Assembly (NCBI GenBank): GCA_021772985.1
Contig: JAJFKX010000036.1
Location: 83,536 to 147,535, forward strand
Source of the DNA: Gammaproteobacteria bacterium
GTDB taxonomy: Bacteria; Pseudomonadota; Gammaproteobacteria; Xanthomonadales; Wenzhouxiangellaceae
Direction of reading: 5' to 3'
DNA length: 64,000 nucleotides
Made by a program: the position numbers and the translations under genes
The notes under the pieces: generated by a model
The model's database searches: none
Told to the model about the DNA's origin: nothing
The model's input: only the letters and a program-made list of their open reading frames with translations
In this document: positions 1-8,953 of the stretch, piece by piece
How positions within the stretch are numbered: position 1 is the first letter of the stretch
Layout of the letters: the number at the start of each line of letters is the position of its first letter

Positions 1-1
1 C

Positions 2-922
2 GGCTCGCTCGCTTACGACACCATCATGGTGTTTCCGGATCATTTCAAAAAGCACATTCTGCCCGACAAGATTCACATGTTGAGTGTGTCTTTTCTGGTG
101 CCGGAAATGCGACAGGAATTTGGTGGTTGTGCCGGAAATATCAGTTACAACCTGAAAATGCTTGGTGGCGAGCCTTTGCCGATGGCTGCAGTAGGCAGAG
201 GTTTTGAGCCCTATCGCGAATACTTCACCAAATTGGATATCAACCTGGATTGTGTCCGTTACATTGATGAAGAATTTACCTCACAATGTTTTATTACTAC
301 CGATCTGGATGGCAATCAGATTACTGCATTTCATCCCGGGGCGATGCAACTCAGTCATTTGAATAAAATTCCAGAAATAAAGCATGACATCTCAATCGGG
401 ATTATTGGTCCGGATGGCCGGGAAGGGATGTTGTCCAATAGCCAGGGTTTTTCTGAATGCGGTATTCCGCATATTTTTGATCCAGGCCAGGCCATGCCAT
501 TGTTTGATGGTGAGGAGTTCAAGGGTTTTATCGAACGTGCCAATTGGGTTGCGCTGAACGAATACGAAGCGCAGTTGATCATGGATCGTACCGGTTGGAA
601 CGAACAGCAGATTGCTCAACGGGTGGAAGCCATGTTTATTACCCATGGCGGCAAAGGTTCGAGCGTCTATACCGAAGCAGGTGAGGTGCAGATTGAGGCG
701 GTGAAACCTGAATCGATTCAGGATCCGACCGGTTGTGGTGATGCCTATCGGGCGGGTCTGATATATGGCATTTCCAATGATATGGACCTGGAAACTGCGG
801 CCCGGCTTGGCTCACTAATGGGCTCTTTGAAAATTGCTTGTCAGGGACCGCAGAACCATAAATTTTCCCAAGCGGAAATTGCCGAGAAATTTAAACAGTC
901 GTTTGGCTATAGTTATCAGTAG
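2..922 (+). CDS. PfkB-family carbohydrate/adenosine kinase, 5'-truncated by window edge
   Basis: Frame open upstream of the listed ATG (GSLAYDTIM...); FGGCAGNISYNLKMLGG and DPTGCGDAYRAG PfkB motifs. Confidence 0.88.
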   Translation, partial: GSLAYDTIMVFPDHFKKHILPDKIHMLSVSFLVPEMRQEFGGCAGNISYNLKMLGGEPLPMAAVGRGFEPYREYFTKLDINLDCVRYIDEEFTSQCFITTDLDGNQITAFHPGAMQLSHLNKIPEIKHDISIGIIGPDGREGMLSNSQGFSECGIPHIFDPGQAMPLFDGEEFKGFIERANWVALNEYEAQLIMDRTGWNEQQIAQRVEAMFITHGGKGSSVYTEAGEVQIEAVKPESIQDPTGCGDAYRAGLIYGISNDMDLETAARLGSLMGSLKIACQGPQNHKFSQAEIAEKFKQSFGYSYQ

Positions 923-992
923 CGGTGTGCTGCTAATTGATCGACAGGTCAGGGCTTGCAATTAAAGCGTGAAATGTAGTGGGCTAGTGCGA

Positions 993-1742
993 CTACCCCA
1001 CGCCAAGCAACCCGGTATTAACCACGCCGTCATCTGACAAATTAAACCAGCGTGCCCTGGGGCCGCGCGTATCCAATTTGAATTCCTCGCAACCGGGTAC
1101 AGCGCAAGCTGAAGCGGATGGTGCTCCCAACAATTGAATGCGGTGATTGCCGATAAGCTTTTCGCCATGCCAGCCATGGTGAATATGTCCCCAGGCAATG
1201 GCTTTAATACTGTGCGGGTGTGATTCCAGCCAGTGCCACAATAACTCCGGATTTTGTAATTTGAACCGGTCTATCCATGGTGTGCCGACCGCAACTGGTT
1301 GATGATGTAGAGATAAAATTGTTGGCAATTTCGGATCGATAGTATCGAGTACCGACAGTTTTTTCTGGTCCAAGTCACCGGCTGGCTGCTGCGGCAGGTT
1401 ACTGTCCAGCCATACCAGTTGCCAGCCATTAATAATCCACGGATTGTGCCAAACGAATACCTGATCAGTCAGTGTTTTTTGCATCATTGCAAAATCATCA
1501 TGATTTCCTGGAAAGGCCATGGCCGGTATTTGCAGCGGCGCAATCCAGCCATTCAAACGCTGATAGACTTCCTCTGTAGCATGTTCAGCAAGATCGCCAC
1601 TGAGTATTAAGGCATCTGGTTGCCAGTCGGCAGTAGCCTTCAGGACACGACCTAGGTTGAATTCGGGGTTAATGCCCCGGTAATTATCAGCCGGATCAAT
1701 CTTCAAATGACAATCCGATAACTGTAGTAATCGCAGACTCAT
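993..1742 (-). CDS. Metallophosphoesterase, CpdA-like (3',5'-cAMP phosphodiesterase family)
   Basis: QLSDCHL, LSGDLAEH, PGNHDD, GHIHHGW metallophosphoesterase motifs; internal start MSLRLLQLSD preferred. Confidence 0.82.
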   Translation of the reverse strand: MSLRLLQLSDCHLKIDPADNYRGINPEFNLGRVLKATADWQPDALILSGDLAEHATEEVYQRLNGWIAPLQIPAMAFPGNHDDFAMMQKTLTDQVFVWHNPWIINGWQLVWLDSNLPQQPAGDLDQKKLSVLDTIDPKLPTILSLHHQPVAVGTPWIDRFKLQNPELLWHWLESHPHSIKAIAWGHIHHGWHGEKLIGNHRIQLLGAPSASACAVPGCEEFKLDTRGPRARWFNLSDDGVVNTGLLGVG

Positions 1743-1788
1743 CGGGGCATCATAACCGTTAATCGTCATTCAATTGCAGGAGTTTTCC

Positions 1789-2451
1789 ATGTCGCGCGCC
1801 AGCAAATTTCTCGATCCAACTATTGCCGCATACATTAACGAAGTCAGTATCCATGAGCCGGAACTGGCTGCCCAACTGCGTAAAGAAACAGCTGTGCTTA
1901 GTGAGGCCAATATGCAGATTGCACCTGAACAGGGGCAATTGATCAAAGTCATGCTGGGCTTGACCCATGCCAAACGTTGCCTCGAAGTAGGGGTGTTTAC
2001 CGGTTACAGCAGTTTAATCACTGGCTTGGCATTACCTGATGATGGGGAATTGATCGCCTGTGATGTCTCTGAAGAATGGACTTCAATAGCTCGCAAATAC
2101 TGGCAGGCTGCTGGTGTTGAACACAAGATCAAGCTGCATCTGCAACCTGCCGAAGATACCTTGCAGGCACTTCTGGACGACGGTCAGGCAGGCAGTTTTG
2201 ATTTTGCTTTTATTGATGCAGATAAGGAAAATTATGACGCTTATTTTGAAGCCTGCTTGAAATTGGTACGCACCGGTGGGCTGATAATGTTGGACAATAT
2301 GTTGTGGTCAGGCAATGTGGTGGTAGACACAATCGATGATCCGGATACCGTGGCATTGCGTAATTTGAATTTAAAACTGCACAAAGATGAGCGGGTCACA
2401 GTCATGATGCTGGCGATGGCCGATGGTATCTCGCTGGTGGTAAAACGATAA
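1789..2451 (+). CDS. Class I SAM-dependent O-methyltransferase (caffeoyl-CoA OMT-like)
   Basis: LEVGVFTGYSSL, FDFAFIDADKENYDAYFE, LIMLDNMLWSG; ATG at 1789 preceded by caggag. Confidence 0.88.
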   Translation: MSRASKFLDPTIAAYINEVSIHEPELAAQLRKETAVLSEANMQIAPEQGQLIKVMLGLTHAKRCLEVGVFTGYSSLITGLALPDDGELIACDVSEEWTSIARKYWQAAGVEHKIKLHLQPAEDTLQALLDDGQAGSFDFAFIDADKENYDAYFEACLKLVRTGGLIMLDNMLWSGNVVVDTIDDPDTVALRNLNLKLHKDERVTVMMLAMADGISLVVKR

Positions 2452-2550
2452 ACAGTGATAGTGCGCTGATCAATAAACCATTTTTATCTGGCTTCCGTTG
2501 CCAATAAAAAATTTCCGAATCATCAACACTAATCCGGGCTGATATAACAA

Positions 2551-3294
2551 ATGCTATATATCGGTCTGGTTTTTGCCGGCATTTTGGCCTGGACTATAAG
2601 CACCCTGACTGCCGGTGGCGCAGCTATGTTGGTGATTCCGGTCTTGGGTGTGTTATTGGGAGTGGAACTGGTGGCGCCGATATTATCAGTTGCTACAGTT
2701 ATGGCCAACCCAGCGCGGGCCCTGATGTTTCGCAAGTTTATCCGTATGGATGTTATTCGCTGGTTGCTTCCCGGCAGTTTGTTTGGGGCGATCTTTGGCA
2801 GTTGGTTGTTGAGTCGCAGCAATCCGATTTGGATTCAATTGCTGTTGGGCATATTTCTTGGCTCAATCATGCTGCAATATCGGTGGGGTAAGTCCGGCCG
2901 AAGTTTTGCGGTTCCCGGCTGGTGGTTTTTGCCGATTGGTATTGTGGTTGCTTCGTTATCTGCACTCACTGGTGCTACCGGACCGGTACTCAATCCATTT
3001 TTATTAAATTATGGTTTGATAAAAGAAGACATGATCGGCACCAAGTCATTCAATTCACTATTTATGCAACTGACCAAAGTTGGTGCTTATATAAGCCTGG
3101 GGATTATGAGTCAACAGGCGTGGCTGGCAGGTTTGGCTTTGGGCAGCGGTGCAATTTTTGGTGCTTATCTGGCCAAACAGCAGTTATTGAAAATTTCTCC
3201 GGCTCAGTTTCGAATGGGTGTGTTGATGATGATGACCATCAGCGGCATCGTCATGCTTGTGGATGCTTTGAGAAGGCTTTTATCGGTGGGTTAG
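2551..3294 (+). CDS. Sulfite exporter TauE/SafE family membrane protein
   Basis: Repeated hydrophobic TauE/SafE pattern (GGAAMLVIPVLG, LSALTGATGPVLNPFLLNYG). Confidence 0.8.
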   Translation: MLYIGLVFAGILAWTISTLTAGGAAMLVIPVLGVLLGVELVAPILSVATVMANPARALMFRKFIRMDVIRWLLPGSLFGAIFGSWLLSRSNPIWIQLLLGIFLGSIMLQYRWGKSGRSFAVPGWWFLPIGIVVASLSALTGATGPVLNPFLLNYGLIKEDMIGTKSFNSLFMQLTKVGAYISLGIMSQQAWLAGLALGSGAIFGAYLAKQQLLKISPAQFRMGVLMMMTISGIVMLVDALRRLLSVG

Positions 3295-3334
3295 CCGGTG
3301 GCGTAACCCAGCGATTCGAAACCTGAATTAAGAT

Positions 3335-3664
3335 TTAGGCTTCAGCTACTTTGGCATCGGGTGCGTTACGTTGCACAGAAGCAACACCATTTTTGCAGCC
3401 ACTAGCAGTTTTATACATCTGGCTTTGACCAATAACCTGGCCATTGCTGGCCTTCAAAGTAAAGTACTGACGGCCATCTTTGGCTTCTTTGATTTCAAAG
3501 CGGCTTTCGTCTTTGCAGTTGGTGCGTACGGATTCGATACCGTTGTCACAACTTTTACGTGAAGCATATTGCTGACTGGTCAAAATGACTTCACCATTAC
3601 CGGCTTTCAGTACAAAATAATCCTTGCCACTGGAGCCTTTGCTGATTACAAACTTGCCTGCCAT
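3335..3664 (-). CDS. YegP-family DUF1508 protein (two tandem domains)
   Basis: Duplicated F.LKA.NG.VI..SQ.Y.....C.NGI.SV..N pattern; start MAGKFVISKG. Confidence 0.88.
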   Translation of the reverse strand: MAGKFVISKGSSGKDYFVLKAGNGEVILTSQQYASRKSCDNGIESVRTNCKDESRFEIKEAKDGRQYFTLKASNGQVIGQSQMYKTASGCKNGVASVQRNAPDAKVAEA

Positions 3665-3778
3665 GCTGTTCTCCTTTTGGTTTTCTTTAATTGGTGAATT
3701 CGGATTGTGGCACAGTTGCCAATTCAGGGCCAGTCGACGTATGGTGATCAGGTTGCAAGATGTTTCCAATTGGTATAA

Positions 3779-3988
3779 ATGCCCATGATCCATCAATTTA
3801 TTTCGGCATTTTTAGGTCGGCTGAGATTACCCTGGTTGTTTGTAGCCAGCGCAATTGGTTTGTTGTTGAATATTCTTTTACCGGATCCAATCCCATTTCT
3901 GGATGAGATTTTAATGGCGTTAGTAGCTGGTTTGCTGGCAAGTATCCGAAAACCCCGTCATCGAGCTGATGACAAAAGCGTTGATTGA
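3779..3988 (+). CDS. Small membrane protein, DUF6116-like
   Basis: FISAFLGRLRLPWLF...DPIPFLDEILMALVAGLLAS pattern. Confidence 0.6.
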   Translation: MPMIHQFISAFLGRLRLPWLFVASAIGLLLNILLPDPIPFLDEILMALVAGLLASIRKPRHRADDKSVD

Positions 3989-4023
3989 CAGCTTACGAGG
4001 ATAAGCTGGGCTTTTCCGGTTGT

Positions 4024-4455
4024 TTAGTGGACGTTATGCAAACTTAGCTGACTGCCGGCTTCTACCCCCAGTTGCTCGGCTTTGCCGGCGTTCAATTCCA
4101 GCACATATTTGGCCGGCCCGCTGCTGGGGTAATGGCTACACTGAGCGGTTCTGCATGGACGGGCATTTTCTGAAACGCTGACCAGTTTAAATTCTGCATT
4201 AAAATAAAAAATATCCAAAGGGATTTTGGTGTTCTTCATCCAGAATGAACGCCGTCTTTCATCCGGGAAAAGAAACAACATACCTTTGTTATCCGCCATC
4301 TGCTCCACAAACATCAGACCGCGGGTGCGTTCGCTGTCATCATCGGCAATATCCACATAAAAGCGTTCACCTGCCAGGGTCACGGATGGTGAGTCATCGG
4401 CACAGGCGGTAATGTTGAGCAGGCACAGGGTAATCAGTAAAAGTTTGAATCGCAT
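4024..4455 (-). CDS. DUF192 domain-containing lipoprotein
   Basis: Lipobox-like LLNITACADD; ERTRGLMFVEQMADNKGMLFLFPDERRRSFWMKNTKIPLDIFYF DUF192 motif. Confidence 0.87.
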   Translation of the reverse strand: MRFKLLLITLCLLNITACADDSPSVTLAGERFYVDIADDDSERTRGLMFVEQMADNKGMLFLFPDERRRSFWMKNTKIPLDIFYFNAEFKLVSVSENARPCRTAQCSHYPSSGPAKYVLELNAGKAEQLGVEAGSQLSLHNVH

Positions 4456-4597
4456 GATTATGAGTAAACCGATTTTTACGATGGAAAACCGGGATTTTAA
4501 CCCGATACAAGCTGCGGCGCACGGATGATGGATGAGTACACGGCTGGAGCGGTTTGTCACCTGGTCTGTTCCTATATAGCTTAGCCAGCTTGAATAT

Positions 4598-4685
4598 TGT
4601 AGGAGCTGATTGCATCAGCGAGCAATCTATCCGGTGGTTTGTTGGTTTCCGATATCGGGGTTCGCGGATGGAATCCGCTCCTACA
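4598..4685. repeat. REPIN-like element: two inverted REP-like palindromes
   Basis: Left arm 4598-4623 tgtaggagctgattgcatcagcgagc; right arm 4660-4685 is the inverted tgtaggagcggattccatccgcgaac; each arm has its own hairpin (gctgat/atcagc; gcggat/atccgc). Confidence 0.7.
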
Positions 4686-4750
4686 GTTGGAGCTTATGTT
4701 GCTGTTTCAAATTAGCGTAGTGAGCGCAGCCAATGAATTTTGAGGCAGCC

Positions 4751-6739
4751 TTAACTTTCCAGCAAAGCTTTCAAGTTACTCAATTGATCATCACGCGCCT
4801 GTTCATGTCGTTGATGATCACGGCTATCGTCACGGCCGTACCAGTAAATACCTTCCTGTGGCAGTTCTTCCAGAAAACGGCTGGGTTCGCATCGTTGGGC
4901 TTCACCGTAGCGTAAACGTTTGCCGGCATAGCTGATGTTCAGGCTGTGCCGGGCACGGGTAATTCCGACATACATCAAGCGGCGTTCTTCCTGGTCGTCG
5001 CCTTCTTCAAGGCTGTTTTGATGAGGTAGCAAGCCTTCCTCAACACCAATCAAATAAACATGGGCAAACTCCAAACCTTTAGCGGCATGCAGGGTCATCA
5101 GTCGGATTGCGTCGTCTTGCTGCTGATCATTATCCAGGTTGCTGAGCAGATTGATTTGCGCAGATAATTCTTCCAGCGTTGCTTCCTGGAGCGATTGGGT
5201 TACCCGTTCCAGCCAGCCCAGCCACTCGTTGACTGCCGAGACCCGTTTGTCTGCCTGCGCCGGATTGTCTGCCTGGTCACGCAGCCATTCGCGGTAATTC
5301 AATTGTTCGATCAGATCATGAATTGCGCGCAAAGGATCACCATCGTCGGTGGCGCTCATTATTAAACGGGCGAAATGATCCAACGAGGCGCGTTGTCGGG
5401 CTGGAAATGAATGCCGGCAACGATCATCCGTGGTTGCATCAAACAGGCTGCACTGGTGTTGCTTGGCAAAATCAGCCAGCCGGTTGATGCTGGTATTGCC
5501 CAATTCACGGCGCGGTGTATTGATAACCCTTAGAAATGCACTGTTGTCATCCGGATTCACCAGTAAACGCAGATAAGCCATCAAATCGCGGATTTCCGCG
5601 CGATCAAAAAACGATTGGCCACCGGTAACTTCATAACGCAAGCCCGCTTCACGCAAGGCACGTTCAAACGGCCGGGCCAGGTGGTGGCTGCGGTATAGAA
5701 TTGAAAAATCCTGGAGTTTGGCGCCACGTTGGGTTCTGCGATCCAGTTCGCCGACAATCCGACGGACCTCATCTTCGCCATCAACACAGGGTACCACCCG
5801 GATATCGTCCCCCGCGCCGAGAGCGCTCCACAGGGTTTTGCTGTGCTCATGAGGGTTGTTGGCGATAACCTGGTTGGCAGCGGCCAGGATTTTGCCGGAA
5901 CAACGATAATTTTGTTCCAACTTGATGACCTTTAGATTCGGGTAGTCCTGACCAAGCAGACTTAGGTTTTGGGGTTCGGCCCCCCGCCAACCGTAGATTG
6001 ATTGGTCATCGTCACCCACTGCTGTCAGCCCACCATGCTGACCGACAAGTTGCCTTAATAATTGGTACTGAGTGGTATTGGTATCCTGGTATTCATCAAC
6101 CAGCAGATAGCGCAGTTTTTCCTGCCATTCAGCCCGCACATCGTCGTGACCCAGTAATTCCAATGGAATCGAAATCAGGTCATCAAAATCCACTGCGTTG
6201 ATGCGTTTGAGTTGCTCCCGGTAGGCAAGGAATACCTCAGCTAGTTTGGCTTCTCCGGGGCTTTCCGCCAGTGACTGCGCCTGGGTGGAGGAACAGGCTG
6301 CATTTTTCCAGCGAGAAATTTGCCCGCGACAGAGTTTGAGCTGTTCGGGAGGGGTATTGGCCGGTAATAAATCTTTTAATAATCGGCTGGATTCGGTTTC
6401 ATCGAGAATACTAATACCCGGACGAAAACCTGCACTGTCAGCATGCTGGCGCAGCATCCGCCAGCCCAACGCGTGAAAAGTGCTGACCTGTAATGGTGTT
6501 TTGGTTTTTTTGATCAGTTTATTTGCCCGCTGGCGCATTTCCTTGGCGGCTTTGTTGGTGAAAGTGATGGCTGCGATCCGGTCCGGACTCAGGCCTTGTT
6601 CGCGAATCAGGAATGCCAGTTTTTCGGTGATTACCCGGGTTTTACCACTGCCCGCACCGGCCAATACCAACAACGGGCCATCGGTGTATTCGACGGCGGC
6701 TTGTTGTTGGGGGTTCAACTTGGGTTTGGGGGCTGGCAT
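4751..6739 (-). CDS. rep: ATP-dependent DNA helicase Rep (UvrD/Rep superfamily I)
   Basis: LNPQQQAAVEYTDGPLLVLAGAGSGKTRVI, DEYQDTNTTQYQLL, GDDDQSIYGWRGA; length and N-terminus Rep-like. Confidence 0.93.
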   Translation of the reverse strand: MPAPKPKLNPQQQAAVEYTDGPLLVLAGAGSGKTRVITEKLAFLIREQGLSPDRIAAITFTNKAAKEMRQRANKLIKKTKTPLQVSTFHALGWRMLRQHADSAGFRPGISILDETESSRLLKDLLPANTPPEQLKLCRGQISRWKNAACSSTQAQSLAESPGEAKLAEVFLAYREQLKRINAVDFDDLISIPLELLGHDDVRAEWQEKLRYLLVDEYQDTNTTQYQLLRQLVGQHGGLTAVGDDDQSIYGWRGAEPQNLSLLGQDYPNLKVIKLEQNYRCSGKILAAANQVIANNPHEHSKTLWSALGAGDDIRVVPCVDGEDEVRRIVGELDRRTQRGAKLQDFSILYRSHHLARPFERALREAGLRYEVTGGQSFFDRAEIRDLMAYLRLLVNPDDNSAFLRVINTPRRELGNTSINRLADFAKQHQCSLFDATTDDRCRHSFPARQRASLDHFARLIMSATDDGDPLRAIHDLIEQLNYREWLRDQADNPAQADKRVSAVNEWLGWLERVTQSLQEATLEELSAQINLLSNLDNDQQQDDAIRLMTLHAAKGLEFAHVYLIGVEEGLLPHQNSLEEGDDQEERRLMYVGITRARHSLNISYAGKRLRYGEAQRCEPSRFLEELPQEGIYWYGRDDSRDHQRHEQARDDQLSNLKALLES

Positions 6740-6985
6740 AGCCCGCTATTCTAGCGGACACTGAAAAGTTTTTTGGATAAACATTGCTCAATTGTCGGTG
6801 GTAAGTAATCTGCCAACAGCTCAGCAAATTTGTGAGCTGTGAACTTCCCCAAAATTTCGGAGGCTCAAGTTATGTGATGCTAGTTGGTTCATAGGGATTG
6901 TAAGATATAACATGGTGCTGCAGCCGACATAAAAAATGTTATGAATTTCCGGAACGGCTGAGCACAAACATCATAGGATCAGAAA

Positions 6986-7402
6986 TTGCGTATCACAAAA
7001 TCCCTAGCAAGCATTTTACTCATCTTTTTGCTTGCGTATACCGTGGCCTCCATATTTCACTTCGTTCATAACGCAGTATTCTTAGAGAGCTACCCAAATA
7101 TGCCAGGTTGGATTTCGCGGGCGGAAGTGTTCGGTGCGTTAGCCGCGGTCATCTCTGTAGGAATAGTTGGGTATTTGCTGTATGTTTTTCATTATCGGGT
7201 TTTGGGGCTGGTTGTGATCGGGGTCTACGCGGCATTTGGTTTCGACGGTCTGGCTCATTACGGCCTTGCTGCTGTTTCAGCCCATACCAGCATGATGAAT
7301 TTGACCATTTGGCTGGAAGTTTCGACGGCGTTGTTTCTTCTGCTCTTTGTTGTTTGCTTAATCATGCGGCGAGTGGTGGTTTCGTTTAGAGAGCATGCGT
7401 AA
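6986..7402 (+). CDS. Hypothetical integral membrane protein
   Basis: 138-aa ORF with about four hydrophobic segments; TTG start; family not recognised. Confidence 0.55.
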   Translation: MRITKSLASILLIFLLAYTVASIFHFVHNAVFLESYPNMPGWISRAEVFGALAAVISVGIVGYLLYVFHYRVLGLVVIGVYAAFGFDGLAHYGLAAVSAHTSMMNLTIWLEVSTALFLLLFVVCLIMRRVVVSFREHA

Positions 7403-7461
7403 TGCATGACCAGCGGCAATAGTTGAGTTTGGGTATTACTTGAAACTGAGAAAGGTAAAAA

Positions 7462-7944
7462 ATGAAAATAATTAATATATTGATCTTATCACTGTGGTTT
7501 TTATCTGGAAGCGCGATAGCGGAAATTATATTGGATGAAAAAAAGATCAATGAGATTCGTGCTGAAATTACCCAATCGGTAAAAGATAGTGATTTTTCTG
7601 TGATTGAAAAATATATGTATCCAGGAAGTGAAATCATCTTAGATTTTGATCCAGCAGCTGATAAGGGAGAAACCGAAATTGATTATGATGATTTTATGGA
7701 ATTAGCTGAGTTCAGTCTGCAAATGATGGAAGGCGCGGAAATACATGATGAGTTGATCGCTTTGGAAATAGATAAGTCTAATAATCAAGCTACCGTTGAA
7801 GAAAAAACAACAATAGTGATGGAAATGATGGGCATAAAAATAGAAGATATATCTATAAGTACAACGACCTATGGAATTGTTGATGGTGAAATAAAGGTGT
7901 TATATACAAAGGATCGGCTGATTAGCTCCGGTTCAATTGATTAG
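7462..7944 (+). CDS. Hypothetical secreted protein
   Basis: Signal peptide MKIINILILSLWFLSGSAIA; RBS-like gaaaggtaaaaa; acidic, AT-rich ORF. Confidence 0.55.
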   Translation: MKIINILILSLWFLSGSAIAEIILDEKKINEIRAEITQSVKDSDFSVIEKYMYPGSEIILDFDPAADKGETEIDYDDFMELAEFSLQMMEGAEIHDELIALEIDKSNNQATVEEKTTIVMEMMGIKIEDISISTTTYGIVDGEIKVLYTKDRLISSGSID

Positions 7945-8002
7945 CATATGTGCAGGCATTCAGATCGATAAAGATGATCATCAGTAAAAGCGACACCATC
8001 TT

Positions 8003-8240
8003 TTTGAAGAAATTTATAGTGTTGCAATTAACATGCCCTGGATTGAAATAATCACTTCATATGGCACCCAGGCTCTTAAGGTAAAAGGTAAACTCTTTGC
8101 AAGAATGCATCAAAGTGAAAACGCATTGGTGCTTCGTATAGAGATGTTCGACAAAGATATTCTTGTGCAGGTGGTTCCGGGTCTATGTTATATAACCGAC
8201 CATAGCTTGGGCATTAGTCAACTTGACTGAAGGTAAACGA
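8003..8240 (+). pseudogene. Degenerate MmcQ/YjbR-family (DUF419) remnant
   Basis: FEEIYSVAINMPWIEIITSYGTQALKVKGKLFARMHQSENALVLRI...PGLCYITDHSLG resembles the YjbR core; no start codon at the domain N-terminus; expected LVxL strand (ALVNLTEGK) lies in another frame at 8211. Confidence 0.6.
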
Positions 8241-8334
8241 CTAAATAATAAATACAGAACTAATGGTACCGTCTGGTTCAGACGCGCCTGCACAACTAAG
8301 GCTGACGCTATCAATGCAACACCTGTAAAAATCA

Positions 8335-8802
8335 ATGAAATTGCAATGGCAAATTAGAGCAGCACTTCCAGAAGACTCTCACGGTCTGCAAGTCTGTATG
8401 GAGTTTGCCTATGCCTGTTACCAGCAACGGATGGAGGGAAAGCGCCTTCCGCCAATGGATCTTGACTACTCAGCTGAGATCAAAGATTTCCCTGTTTGGA
8501 TAGTCGAGTGTGAAGGCCAGATTGTTGGTGGTTTGATAATGGTGTTTGAGTATGATCACGCGATGCTCGCCAATATTGCTGTTCATCCAGAATTTCAAGG
8601 TCTTGGTATCGGTGGAGGATTGATGAAATTTGCCGAAACAAAAGCGAAACAAAAAAGCTATAAGCAATTACAGCTTGCTACACATGTTCTTTTAAACGAA
8701 AACATATCTTTATATCTTCACTTGGGATGGAAGGAAACTCATAGAGACGAAACACGGGTATATATGCAGAAAGAATTATGCGGGGTAAAAAATAATCTTT
8801 AA
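8335..8802 (+). CDS. GNAT family N-acetyltransferase
   Basis: LANIAVHPEFQGLGIGGGLMKFAE acetyl-CoA binding motif. Confidence 0.88.
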   Translation: MKLQWQIRAALPEDSHGLQVCMEFAYACYQQRMEGKRLPPMDLDYSAEIKDFPVWIVECEGQIVGGLIMVFEYDHAMLANIAVHPEFQGLGIGGGLMKFAETKAKQKSYKQLQLATHVLLNENISLYLHLGWKETHRDETRVYMQKELCGVKNNL

Positions 8803-8848
8803 AGAAGCGCATATAAACCGGGTCGGAAAGTTGGCTGATGGATGGTGC

Positions 8849-8877
8849 ATATTGGCGCGCAGGAATGGCGCCAATAT
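8849..8877. terminator. Candidate bidirectional terminator hairpin
   Basis: atattggcgc / gcgccaatat 10-bp perfect stem between convergent genes; no strong T-tract. Confidence 0.4.
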
Positions 8878-8953
8878 GACTGCCTGACAAGCTGTTGCCT
8901 TATCTATATGGATATAGGGTTATACCTGCCGATAAGTCGTGTACCGGCATTGC

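Noticed and set aside
2922-3326. 134-aa plus-strand ORF
   Set aside because: Out-of-frame overlap with the TauE/SafE gene; Trp/Cys/His-rich composition typical of a shadow ORF.
6816-6840. Hairpin acagctca...tgagctgt upstream of the 138-aa membrane protein
   Set aside because: 8-bp stem with 9-nt loop and no T-tract; could be chance.
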